In this document: piece after piece, positions 1-5,897 of the stretch | Layout of the letters: the number at the start of each line of letters is the position of its first letter | How positions within the stretch are numbered: the stretch's first letter is position 1 | NCBI GenBank assembly: GCA_947463665.1 | Contig: CANHUD010000135.1 | Coordinates: 1-6,678, forward strand | Origin: Sphingobacteriales bacterium | GTDB lineage: Bacteria; Bacteroidota; Bacteroidia; Chitinophagales; Chitinophagaceae | DNA length: 6,678 bases | Reading direction: 5' to 3' | The notes under the pieces: generated by a model | The model's input: only the letters and a program-made list of their open reading frames with translations | What the model was told of the DNA's origin: nothing | Database searches by the model: none | Position numbers and translations under genes: made by a program

Positions 1-624
1 CAGGAGGATGTGGATGGCATTCTGGTGCAACTCCCGCTGCCCGCCCATATTTCCGAACAGGAAGTGATCAATGCCATTGATGCGGATAAAGATGTAGATG
101 GATTTCATCCGGAATCGGTTGGAAGAATGGTCCAGGGGTTACCCGCCTTCTACCCGGCCACTCCTTATGGCATCCTCCTTATGCTGGAACATTACCGGAT
201 CGAAACAAAAGGTAAACACGCACTGGTTATCGGCAGAAGCAACATTGTGGGGAGACCGATCAGCATTCTCCTGAACCAGAACAATTATCCCGGCAATTGT
301 ACCGTTACGGTTTGTCACTCCCACACCCCCAATCTGAAAGAACTTTGTCTGCAGGCCGATATCATCGTAGCGGCTCTGGGCAAACCCGAATTTCTTACGG
401 CCGATATGGTGAAAGATGGCGCCGTAGTAATCGATGTGGGCATCACCCGTGTGGCAGATCCATCGAAAAAATCAGGCTTTGCCATCAAAGGCGACGTAGA
501 TTATACGAATGTATCCCCCAAATGCAGCTACATTACGCCGGTTCCCGGAGGCGTTGGCCCGATGACCATCGCGGCCTTACTCATGAATACTTTACAGGCC
601 TGTGAACAGCGGAGCAGCATATGA
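1..624 (+). CDS. folD: Bifunctional methylenetetrahydrofolate dehydrogenase / methenyltetrahydrofolate cyclohydrolase FolD, 5'-truncated by window edge
   Basis: FolD is a cytoplasmic enzyme that interconverts 5,10-methylene-THF and 10-formyl-THF through methenyl-THF, with NAD(P)H as redox partner, supplying one-carbon units for purine and other syntheses. The reading frame is open from base 1 and gives 207 codons. Compared with the usual length of about 285-300 residues, roughly 85-90 N-terminal residues are missing, including the catalytic YxxxK lysine, so that residue cannot be checked. Visible family motifs, numbered from base 1, are VQLPLP (9-14), KDVDGFHP (30-37), PATPYGI (52-58), the Rossmann signature GRSNIVGRP (78-86), VIDVGI (143-148) and the C-terminal TPVPGGVGPMT (179-189). 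The first GTG in the window (base 10) is an internal codon, not a start. The stop codon overlaps the start of queE by 4 bases (ATGA). The motifs are intact and the identification is firm. Confidence 0.97.
   Translation, partial: QEDVDGILVQLPLPAHISEQEVINAIDADKDVDGFHPESVGRMVQGLPAFYPATPYGILLMLEHYRIETKGKHALVIGRSNIVGRPISILLNQNNYPGNCTVTVCHSHTPNLKELCLQADIIVAALGKPEFLTADMVKDGAVVIDVGITRVADPSKKSGFAIKGDVDYTNVSPKCSYITPVPGGVGPMTIAALLMNTLQACEQRSSI
611..614 (+). promoter_or_regulatory. Possible Shine-Dalgarno for queE inside folD
   Basis: A GGAG sits 6 bases upstream of the ATG at 621, within the last codons of folD. With the ATGA stop/start overlap it supports initiation at 621 by coupled translation. A second ATG at 624 directly follows and could also be used; the two options differ by one residue. 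Bacteroidota depend less on Shine-Dalgarno pairing than many bacteria, so its importance is uncertain. Confidence 0.4.
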
Positions 625-1244
625 TGGAACAACTACCTGATCTATCTGTCCAATACCCCCTGATGGAACATTTTTACACTCTTCAGGGCGAAGGATTTCA
701 CCAGGGAAAAGCAGCCTATTTTCTCCGGCTTGCCGGCTGTGATGTCGGCTGCTTATGGTGCGATGTGAAAGAAAGCTGGGATCGGAACGCTCATCCGCAA
801 ACCTCCATCCGCGAAATGCTGGAACTCATCGCCAGTACTCCGGCCCAACTGGTGGTCATCACCGGAGGAGAACCGTTCATGTATGATCTTACACCCCTGA
901 TCGATGCCCTGCATCAACAGGGCCTTACGGTGAACATCGAAACCTCCGGCGCGTATCCGGTTTCCGGGAATGCCGACTGGATCTGTATTTCGCCCAAAAA
1001 ATTCAAAGCGCCGCTGGCAGAAAATCTTCCGCTCGCTCATGAATTAAAAGTGGTCATCTATCATAAGTCTGACTTCGACTGGGCGGAAAAACATGCTGCA
1101 ACTATTAACGCCAACTGCAAACGTTATCTGCAGCCGGAATGGGAAAAATCTGCAGAGATGACGCCACTGATCATTGACTATATCAAAGCACACCCGGAAT
1201 GGAGATTCTCCCTCCAGATGCATAAGTATATTCACGTCCCCTGA
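621..1244 (+). CDS. queE: 7-carboxy-7-deazaguanine synthase QueE (radical SAM)
   Basis: QueE is a cytoplasmic radical SAM enzyme that converts 6-carboxy-5,6,7,8-tetrahydropterin to 7-carboxy-7-deazaguanine, the ring-contraction step on the route to preQ0 and tRNA queuosine. The 207-residue protein has the usual short QueE length. It shows the N-terminal substrate/cofactor segment FYTLQGEG (18-25) and the 4Fe-4S cysteine motif Cx3Cx2C at C40, C44 and C47; W46 and D48 flank the last cysteine. It also has the SAM-contacting GGEP (82-85), ETSG (107-110), SPK (124-126) and the C-terminal QMHKYIHVP. The Cx3Cx2C spacing, rather than the longer spacing of some QueE proteins, fits the canonical radical SAM form. 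The start overlaps folD by 4 bases, so the two genes are probably cotranscribed. No other queuosine genes (queC, queD, queF) are in view. Confidence 0.95.
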   Translation: MMEQLPDLSVQYPLMEHFYTLQGEGFHQGKAAYFLRLAGCDVGCLWCDVKESWDRNAHPQTSIREMLELIASTPAQLVVITGGEPFMYDLTPLIDALHQQGLTVNIETSGAYPVSGNADWICISPKKFKAPLAENLPLAHELKVVIYHKSDFDWAEKHAATINANCKRYLQPEWEKSAEMTPLIIDYIKAHPEWRFSLQMHKYIHVP

Positions 1245-1278
1245 GCAGGTCTTAACGTACCATTAAACAATCGTGGCG

Positions 1279-1286
1279 TATATTCG
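1279..1286 (+). promoter_or_regulatory. Degenerate Bacteroidota -7 element before the PorE-like gene
   Basis: TATATTCG matches TAnnTTTG at all fixed positions but one (C for the second-last T). It ends 4 bases before the ATG at 1291, the same geometry as the elements before dprA and guaB. I see no convincing TTG -33 element at the right distance; TTA at 1252-1254 is the nearest candidate and sits a little too far away. The match is therefore suggestive only. The 46-base gap from queE (1245-1290) contains no terminator-like hairpin with a T tract. Confidence 0.4.
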
Positions 1287-1290
1287 GATC

Positions 1291-3210
1291 ATGCCAAGAT
1301 TTATGTTCCTTTGCCTGCTCTTTCTGATTACCGGTGTTTCTTCCCTTGCCCAGGGATACGATCCGCAAAAAGTCAGCAAACAGGTACAGAAAATCTACCA
1401 GCAGGCCATCGAAGCGGCAGACGAAGGCCGCTACCGGGATGCCATTACCCTCGTGGATAAAGCGCTCTCCGCCGATAAACGTTTCGTCGACGGCTGGCTA
1501 TCGCGTGCGGGTCTGCACGGTCAGCTGCGCGATTACCCCCGTGCCGTGGCAGATTACGAACAGGCCATCCTGTTAGATTCGGTCTATACCGCAGATTACC
1601 AGCTGCCCTATTCGATCAACCTTGCCGGTACCGGTCAGTTTCAGGAGGCTCTAACCGCCGTGGAAAAGTTCCTCCAGCTACCCAACCTGAATGAAAATAG
1701 CCGGAAAGCAGGTGAATACCGCCGTAAATGCTACCGCTTCGCCCTTCAGCAGGAAAAAAATCACCCCATAGGCAATTATGAATTTACCCCGGAAAATCTG
1801 GGCGACAGCATCAATTCCCAATTCCCCGAAATCTTTCCATCCCTCACGATCGATCAGCAACAACTTGTTTTCACCCGGCAGGTTGGTTTTGCGAATGAAG
1901 ACTTTTTCGGAGCAAATGCAGGTGAAAAAGGGCAATGGTCCGCCGCAAAGCCGCTGCCCGGTGGCGTGAATACAGACCGGAACGAAGGCGCCCAGAATAT
2001 TTCCCAGGATGGAAAAGTACTGGTGTTCACCTCCTGTGATGCGCCGGACGGACAGGGAAGCTGTGACCTGTATTATTCCCTGCTCACTCGAAAAGGATGG
2101 AGCGCTCCCCTCAACATCGGTGATGCCATCAACACCCGCAACTGGGAATCGCAGCCTTCCATCGCCCCGGATAAAAGAGCCCTTTATTTTTCCGCCCGCC
2201 GCCCGGATGGATACGGAGGCTCGGATCTTTATGTATGCTACCTGATGCCGGATGGCAAATGGGGACCACCGCTCAATATGGGCCCTAAAATCAATACGTC
2301 CGGAAATGAAAACTCCCCTTTCATTCATGCCGATAACCAGACCCTCTACTTTGGCTCCGACGGACTGGATGGCTATGGACGAATGGATCTTTTTCTGGTT
2401 CGGAAAGACGCTGACGGTCATTGGGGAACCCCGCAAAACCTCGGATATCCGATCAATACCATCGACGATGAAGCCACCCTTTTCGTAACCGCCGATGGCC
2501 AGACCGCCTACTACGCCAGCGACCGGTCGGACTCCAGAGGAGCCCTTGATTTATACAAATTTTCGCTGCGCGATGACATCCGCCCGGTGAGAACCCTCTG
2601 GATAAAAGGAAAGGTGTTCGACGAAAAAACCACTATCGGACTACCCAGTGCCGTAGAACTGAAGGATCTGCTGACCGGTCAGCGAATATCGAAAGTACAA
2701 ACGGATGAAGAAGGTTACTACCTGATCACCCTGCCTACCGGAAAAGACTACGCCTTCACTGTTAACCGAAAAGGTTATCTTTTCTATACCGAACGTTTTC
2801 CGCTGGCCGCCCGCCCCTCCGACTCCACCTACACGATCGATATTCCACTCAAACCCATTGAAGCAGCGGTTAACATCGTTCTAAAAAATATTTTCTTCGA
2901 AACCGGTAAACACGACCTGAAAAAAGAAAGTGAAGCGGAACTGGACATCCTGCTGGCACTGTTACAGGAAAATCCCTCTATGGCTATCCGGATCAAAGGC
3001 CACACCGATGCCATTGGTGCAGATGCTGATAACCTGCAACTCTCCGAGCGCAGGGCCCGTGCTGTGATGGAGTACCTGATCAGCAAAGGAATCGATGCGG
3101 GTAGACTTACCGCCAAAGGATTCGGAGAAACACAACCCGTAGCCGATAACAACACGGAAGAAGGACGGGCAAAAAACAGGAGAACCGAGGTGGAAGTCAC
3201 CCGAAAATAG
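1291..3210 (+). CDS. Exported TPR / PD40 propeller / carboxypeptidase-regulatory / OmpA-C protein, PorE-like
   Basis: This 639-residue envelope protein has four modules in order. A signal peptide (1-20, hydrophobic core about 5-16, likely cleavage SLA|QG) precedes TPR helices (about 27-150). Five PD40/WD40-like repeats follow (about 174-428), then a carboxypeptidase-regulatory-like beta domain (about 436-520) and an OmpA C-terminal peptidoglycan-binding domain (about 527-639). The OmpA domain has GHTDAIG (570-576), N581, LS (584-585) and R588, the residues expected to bind diaminopimelate. This order matches PorE (PG1058) of Porphyromonas gingivalis, a type IX secretion component thought to tether the machinery to peptidoglycan. 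Several Bacteroidota paralogues share the architecture, so the role here is inferred. There is no lipobox cysteine at the cleavage site, so it looks periplasmic rather than lipidated. I chose ATG 1291 over in-frame GTG 1273 because the signal peptide is better and a -7-like element lies between them; ATG 1303 is less likely. Confidence 0.85.
   Translation: MPRFMFLCLLFLITGVSSLAQGYDPQKVSKQVQKIYQQAIEAADEGRYRDAITLVDKALSADKRFVDGWLSRAGLHGQLRDYPRAVADYEQAILLDSVYTADYQLPYSINLAGTGQFQEALTAVEKFLQLPNLNENSRKAGEYRRKCYRFALQQEKNHPIGNYEFTPENLGDSINSQFPEIFPSLTIDQQQLVFTRQVGFANEDFFGANAGEKGQWSAAKPLPGGVNTDRNEGAQNISQDGKVLVFTSCDAPDGQGSCDLYYSLLTRKGWSAPLNIGDAINTRNWESQPSIAPDKRALYFSARRPDGYGGSDLYVCYLMPDGKWGPPLNMGPKINTSGNENSPFIHADNQTLYFGSDGLDGYGRMDLFLVRKDADGHWGTPQNLGYPINTIDDEATLFVTADGQTAYYASDRSDSRGALDLYKFSLRDDIRPVRTLWIKGKVFDEKTTIGLPSAVELKDLLTGQRISKVQTDEEGYYLITLPTGKDYAFTVNRKGYLFYTERFPLAARPSDSTYTIDIPLKPIEAAVNIVLKNIFFETGKHDLKKESEAELDILLALLQENPSMAIRIKGHTDAIGADADNLQLSERRARAVMEYLISKGIDAGRLTAKGFGETQPVADNNTEEGRAKNRRTEVEVTRK
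1810..2574 (+). repeat. Five tandem PD40 (WD40-like) protein repeats in the PorE-like gene
   Basis: Five copies of a unit of about 53 residues can be aligned by eye. The strand cores are SLTIDQQQLVFTR, NISQDGKVLVFTS, SIAPDKRALYFSA, FIHADNQTLYFGS and FVTADGQTAYYAS, beginning near residues 184, 236, 290, 344 and 398. An I/V-N-T motif recurs before each later copy (about 226-228, 280-282, 334-336 and 388-390), and D-L-Y/F follows most cores. The number fits one five-bladed propeller. The copies are diverged at DNA level, so this is an ancient domain repeat rather than a recent duplication. Confidence 0.85.
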
Positions 3211-3224
3211 ACAATCCCGCTGGC

Positions 3225-3232
3225 TAGTTTTG
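3225..3232 (+). promoter_or_regulatory. Consensus Bacteroidota -7 element (TAGTTTTG) before dprA
   Basis: TAGTTTTG is a full match to TAnnTTTG. It lies in the 26-base gap after the PorE-like gene and ends 4 bases before the dprA ATG. No clear TTG -33 element is present about 19-23 bases upstream, where the sequence is still the coding end of the PorE-like gene. If active, transcription would begin at or within a few bases of the start codon. The GGGG at 3232-3235 is too close to the ATG (one base) to act as a ribosome binding site. Confidence 0.5.
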
Positions 3233-3236
3233 GGGC

Positions 3237-4346
3237 ATGACAGACGACGAAGAAATCATTCATGCCCTGGCACTCAGCAGCATTCCTCAGATCGGTCCCG
3301 TACAGGCGCGTATGCTGGCAGAACACATTGGCAGTTACGCCCGCGTATTCCGAACACCTGCCCGATTGCTGGAAGAAATTCCCGGAATCGGTAGGGTCCG
3401 TGCCCTGAACATACGGAACTTCACCGATTTCAAATCCTGTGAACAAACGGTTTCGGAAACGCGGAGAGCCGGTATAAATATCCTGCCTTTCACTTCAGAA
3501 AACTTTCCGGAGAAACTCAAAAACTGCGACGATCCCCCGCTCCTGCTTTTTGCCAAAGGCCGGATGAATCTGAATCCCAACCGGGTGCTGGCAGTTGTAG
3601 GCACCCGAAAACCAACAGAACAGGGGCGTCAGCTCGTGGATATGTACCTGAAAGAGATACAAAACGCACAACCATTGATCCTCAGCGGACTCGCCTATGG
3701 CATCGATTACCAGGCCCACCGGACAGCCCTGAATCTTGGACTGCCAACCGTTGCCGTTCTGGCCAATGGCCTGCATACGATCTACCCGGGACTGCACGCC
3801 GGACTGGCCAGAGAAATGATGGAAAACGGTGGAGTACTCACAGAGTTTCCGTGGGGAACCAAGCCCGACAAACAGAATTTTCCACGCAGAAACAGAATAG
3901 TGGCGGGTATGTGCGATGCCCTGCTGGTAGTGGAAACAGATGTCAAAGGCGGCAGTATGATCACCGCAGAAATTGCCCTGAGTTACAACCGGGATATCTT
4001 TGCCATCCCTGGCCGGCTGAACGATTCACAGAGCAGAGGCTGTAACGTACTGATACGCGATAATAAGGCAAGACTGACCCTTTCGCCGGAAGATCTGATG
4101 GAATACATGAACTGGAAGGATGAACCCGTAAAGAAAGCGCCGTCTGCCCCTTCCTTATTTGCGGAACAATCAGACGAGGAACGAATCATTCTGAAACAGC
4201 TGAAAGAGCACGGAACGATGCAGATCGACCGGCTGATGGTCCTTTCCGGGTTACCGCCTCATCGGTTTCATACGGCAATCCTTCAGCTGGAGCTGCAAAA
4301 CCTTTGCAAACGGCTTTCGGGAAATCAGTTTACTTCTCTAATATAA
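3237..4346 (+). CDS. dprA: DNA-processing protein DprA
   Basis: DprA binds incoming single-stranded DNA in the cytoplasm and loads RecA during natural transformation; it is also widely kept in species not known to be competent. The 369 residues show three modules. An N-terminal helix-hairpin-helix/SAM-like segment (about 10-60) contains IPQIGPVQA and IPGIGRVRA. The Rossmann-like core (about 85-285) carries VGTRKPT (121-127), SGLAYGID (150-157), FPRRNRIVAG (215-224), GSMITA (239-244), AIPG (256-259) and GCNVLI (268-273). A C-terminal winged-helix (DML1-like) domain spans about 312-365. Length and all core motifs are normal, so the gene looks functional. The ATG at 3237 gives the expected N-terminus. 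It begins 26 bases after the PorE-like gene, so it may be read through from there as well as from its own -7 element. No other competence genes are in view. Confidence 0.96.
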   Translation: MTDDEEIIHALALSSIPQIGPVQARMLAEHIGSYARVFRTPARLLEEIPGIGRVRALNIRNFTDFKSCEQTVSETRRAGINILPFTSENFPEKLKNCDDPPLLLFAKGRMNLNPNRVLAVVGTRKPTEQGRQLVDMYLKEIQNAQPLILSGLAYGIDYQAHRTALNLGLPTVAVLANGLHTIYPGLHAGLAREMMENGGVLTEFPWGTKPDKQNFPRRNRIVAGMCDALLVVETDVKGGSMITAEIALSYNRDIFAIPGRLNDSQSRGCNVLIRDNKARLTLSPEDLMEYMNWKDEPVKKAPSAPSLFAEQSDEERIILKQLKEHGTMQIDRLMVLSGLPPHRFHTAILQLELQNLCKRLSGNQFTSLI

Positions 4347-4361
4347 GACCGAGCGTCAAAA

Positions 4362-4394
4362 TTTGCCGGAATTGCCCTCCTTATGCTATCTTTG
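4362..4394 (+). promoter_or_regulatory. Bacteroidota promoter for guaB: TTTG - 21 bp - TATCTTTG
   Basis: A -33 element TTTG (4362-4365) and a perfect -7 element TATCTTTG (4387-4394) are separated by 21 bases, within the range known for the Bacteroidota primary sigma factor (TTTG or TTG, about 17-23 bases, TAnnTTTG). The -7 element ends 3 bases before ATG 4398, so transcription should start at or very near the A of that codon, giving a leaderless or nearly leaderless guaB mRNA. The element lies in the 51-base dprA-guaB gap and is the best promoter in the window. Confidence 0.75.
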
Positions 4395-4397
4395 CAC

Positions 4398-5897
4398 ATG
4401 GCATCTTCAATCACTCCATTCCAAGACAGATTTCCCGGAAAATTTTTTGGCGAAGGACTGACCTTCGATGACGTACTGCTGGTTCCTGCATACTCCGAAG
4501 TATTACCAAGAGAAGTTAGCATTAGTACAAGGCTTACAAAATCCATCACACTGAACGTTCCTTTCCTTTCAGCGGCTATGGATACCGTAACAGAAGCACA
4601 ACTCGCCATTGCACTGGCACGAGAAGGCGGCATCGGTATTCTGCATAAGAACATGTCGGTTGAACGACAGGCAGAACAGGTGCGTAAAGTCAAGCGCAGC
4701 GAAAGCGGTCTGATCCTGGATCCGGTAACCCTTAGGGAAGATGCCACCATCGGAGATGCACTGCGTCTTATGAAGGAAAATCGAATCGGCGGCATTCCGG
4801 TAGTGGATGCACAAAACCATCTGGTTGGCATCCTGACCAATCGGGACTTGCGGTTCGAACGAACGCCTCATAAAAAAGTGAGCGAGGTAATGACTTCTGA
4901 AAACCTCATTACCGCACCCGAAGGAACGGATCTCAAAAAAGCGGAGATCATTCTTCAGAAATACAAGATCGAGAAACTTCCTGTGGTGGACACTACCGGA
5001 AAACTCATCGGGCTGATCACCTATAGGGATATCCTGCAATTACTGAGTTTCCCGAATGCCGTTAAAGACGGATATGGCCGATTACTGGCCGGAGCGGCAC
5101 TGGGTATCACAGGAGATATGCTCGACAGGGCCTATGCGCTCCAGCAGATCGGAGTGGATGTGGTTTGTCTGGATAGCGCCCATGGTCATTCCAAAGGGGT
5201 CATCAGCGCGTTAAAAGAAGTCAAGAAAAACTTCCCCAAACTTCAGGTAATCGCCGGCAATGTTGGAACAGCCGCCGGCGCCAGAGCACTGGCCGAAGCC
5301 GGTGCGGATGGCGTTAAAGTGGGAATCGGTCCCGGTTCTATCTGTACCACCCGTATTGTGGCAGGAGCCGGTATCCCGCAGATCACTGCGATCATGGAAG
5401 CATCAAATGCACTAAAAGAACTTAACGTACCTGTAATTGCAGATGGCGGTATCCGCTTCACCGGAGATGTGGTAAAAGCACTTGCCGCCGGAGCAGGATC
5501 AGTCATGATGGGATCCGTCTTCGCCGGCGTTGAGGAAAGTCCGGGTGAAACGATCATTTACGAAGGACGTAAATTCAAACAATATCGGGGTATGGGCTCC
5601 ATCGGTGCCATGCAGAAAGGCAGTGGCGACCGCTATTTCCAGGATGTGGAAGACGATGTGAAAAAACTGGTGCCGGAAGGCATTGAAGGAAGAGTGGCAT
5701 ATAAAGGCTACCTCAGCGAAGTGATTGCTCAGTATGTAGGCGGTCTCCGTGCCGGGATGGGCTATTGCGGGGCTAAAGATGTAGCGACCCTGCAGGAGTC
5801 GGCACAATTCATCAAGATCACCAACGCCGGTATGAAAGAATCTCATGCACACGATGTGGACATTACCAAAGAAGCTCCGAATTACAGCCGTAAATAA
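4398..5897 (+). CDS. guaB: Inosine-5'-monophosphate dehydrogenase GuaB
   Basis: GuaB oxidises IMP to XMP with NAD+ in the cytoplasm, the committed step of GMP synthesis. The 499-residue product has the usual bacterial length. It begins with the typical segment GLTFDDVLLVPAYSEV (20-35), then SAAMDTVTE (58-66). Two CBS domains are inserted in the barrel (about 103-160 and 165-222; GGIPVVD at 131-137, KLPVVD at 193-198) and are expected to bind purine nucleotides for allosteric control. The catalytic loop GSICTTR (313-319) carries the nucleophile C316. Downstream are IADGGIR (347-353), GSVFAG (372-377), YRGMGS (396-401) and the flap segment EGIEGRVAYKG (427-437). All key residues are present. 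I chose ATG 4398 over the in-frame ATG 4383, because 4383 precedes the -7 element and adds only five residues (MLSLH) not expected in the family. The 3' end overlaps the probable start of the DUF4105 gene. Confidence 0.97.
   Translation: MASSITPFQDRFPGKFFGEGLTFDDVLLVPAYSEVLPREVSISTRLTKSITLNVPFLSAAMDTVTEAQLAIALAREGGIGILHKNMSVERQAEQVRKVKRSESGLILDPVTLREDATIGDALRLMKENRIGGIPVVDAQNHLVGILTNRDLRFERTPHKKVSEVMTSENLITAPEGTDLKKAEIILQKYKIEKLPVVDTTGKLIGLITYRDILQLLSFPNAVKDGYGRLLAGAALGITGDMLDRAYALQQIGVDVVCLDSAHGHSKGVISALKEVKKNFPKLQVIAGNVGTAAGARALAEAGADGVKVGIGPGSICTTRIVAGAGIPQITAIMEASNALKELNVPVIADGGIRFTGDVVKALAAGAGSVMMGSVFAGVEESPGETIIYEGRKFKQYRGMGSIGAMQKGSGDRYFQDVEDDVKKLVPEGIEGRVAYKGYLSEVIAQYVGGLRAGMGYCGAKDVATLQESAQFIKITNAGMKESHAHDVDITKEAPNYSRK

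Noticed and set aside
1273..1290. GTG start for the PorE-like gene
   Set aside because: It precedes the -7-like element and places six residues before a signal peptide that is complete from ATG 1291.
1245..1290. Possible terminator between queE and the PorE-like gene
   Set aside because: No GC-rich stem followed by a T run; only short TTAA palindromes are present.
1678..2436. Long open frame on the minus strand (252 codons) opposite the PD40 region
   Set aside because: It lies wholly inside the well-supported PorE-like gene, shows no recognisable family, and is explained by the codon bias of the sense strand and the repeat composition.
2829..3446. Minus-strand open frame (205 codons) spanning the PorE-like/dprA junction
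   Set aside because: It is antisense to the OmpA domain and the dprA N-terminus, both clearly coding on the + strand; its serine-rich composition is typical of a shadow frame.
4383..4397. Upstream ATG for guaB
   Set aside because: It sits before the -7 element TATCTTTG, so the expected transcript would not contain it; the added residues are not expected in GuaB.
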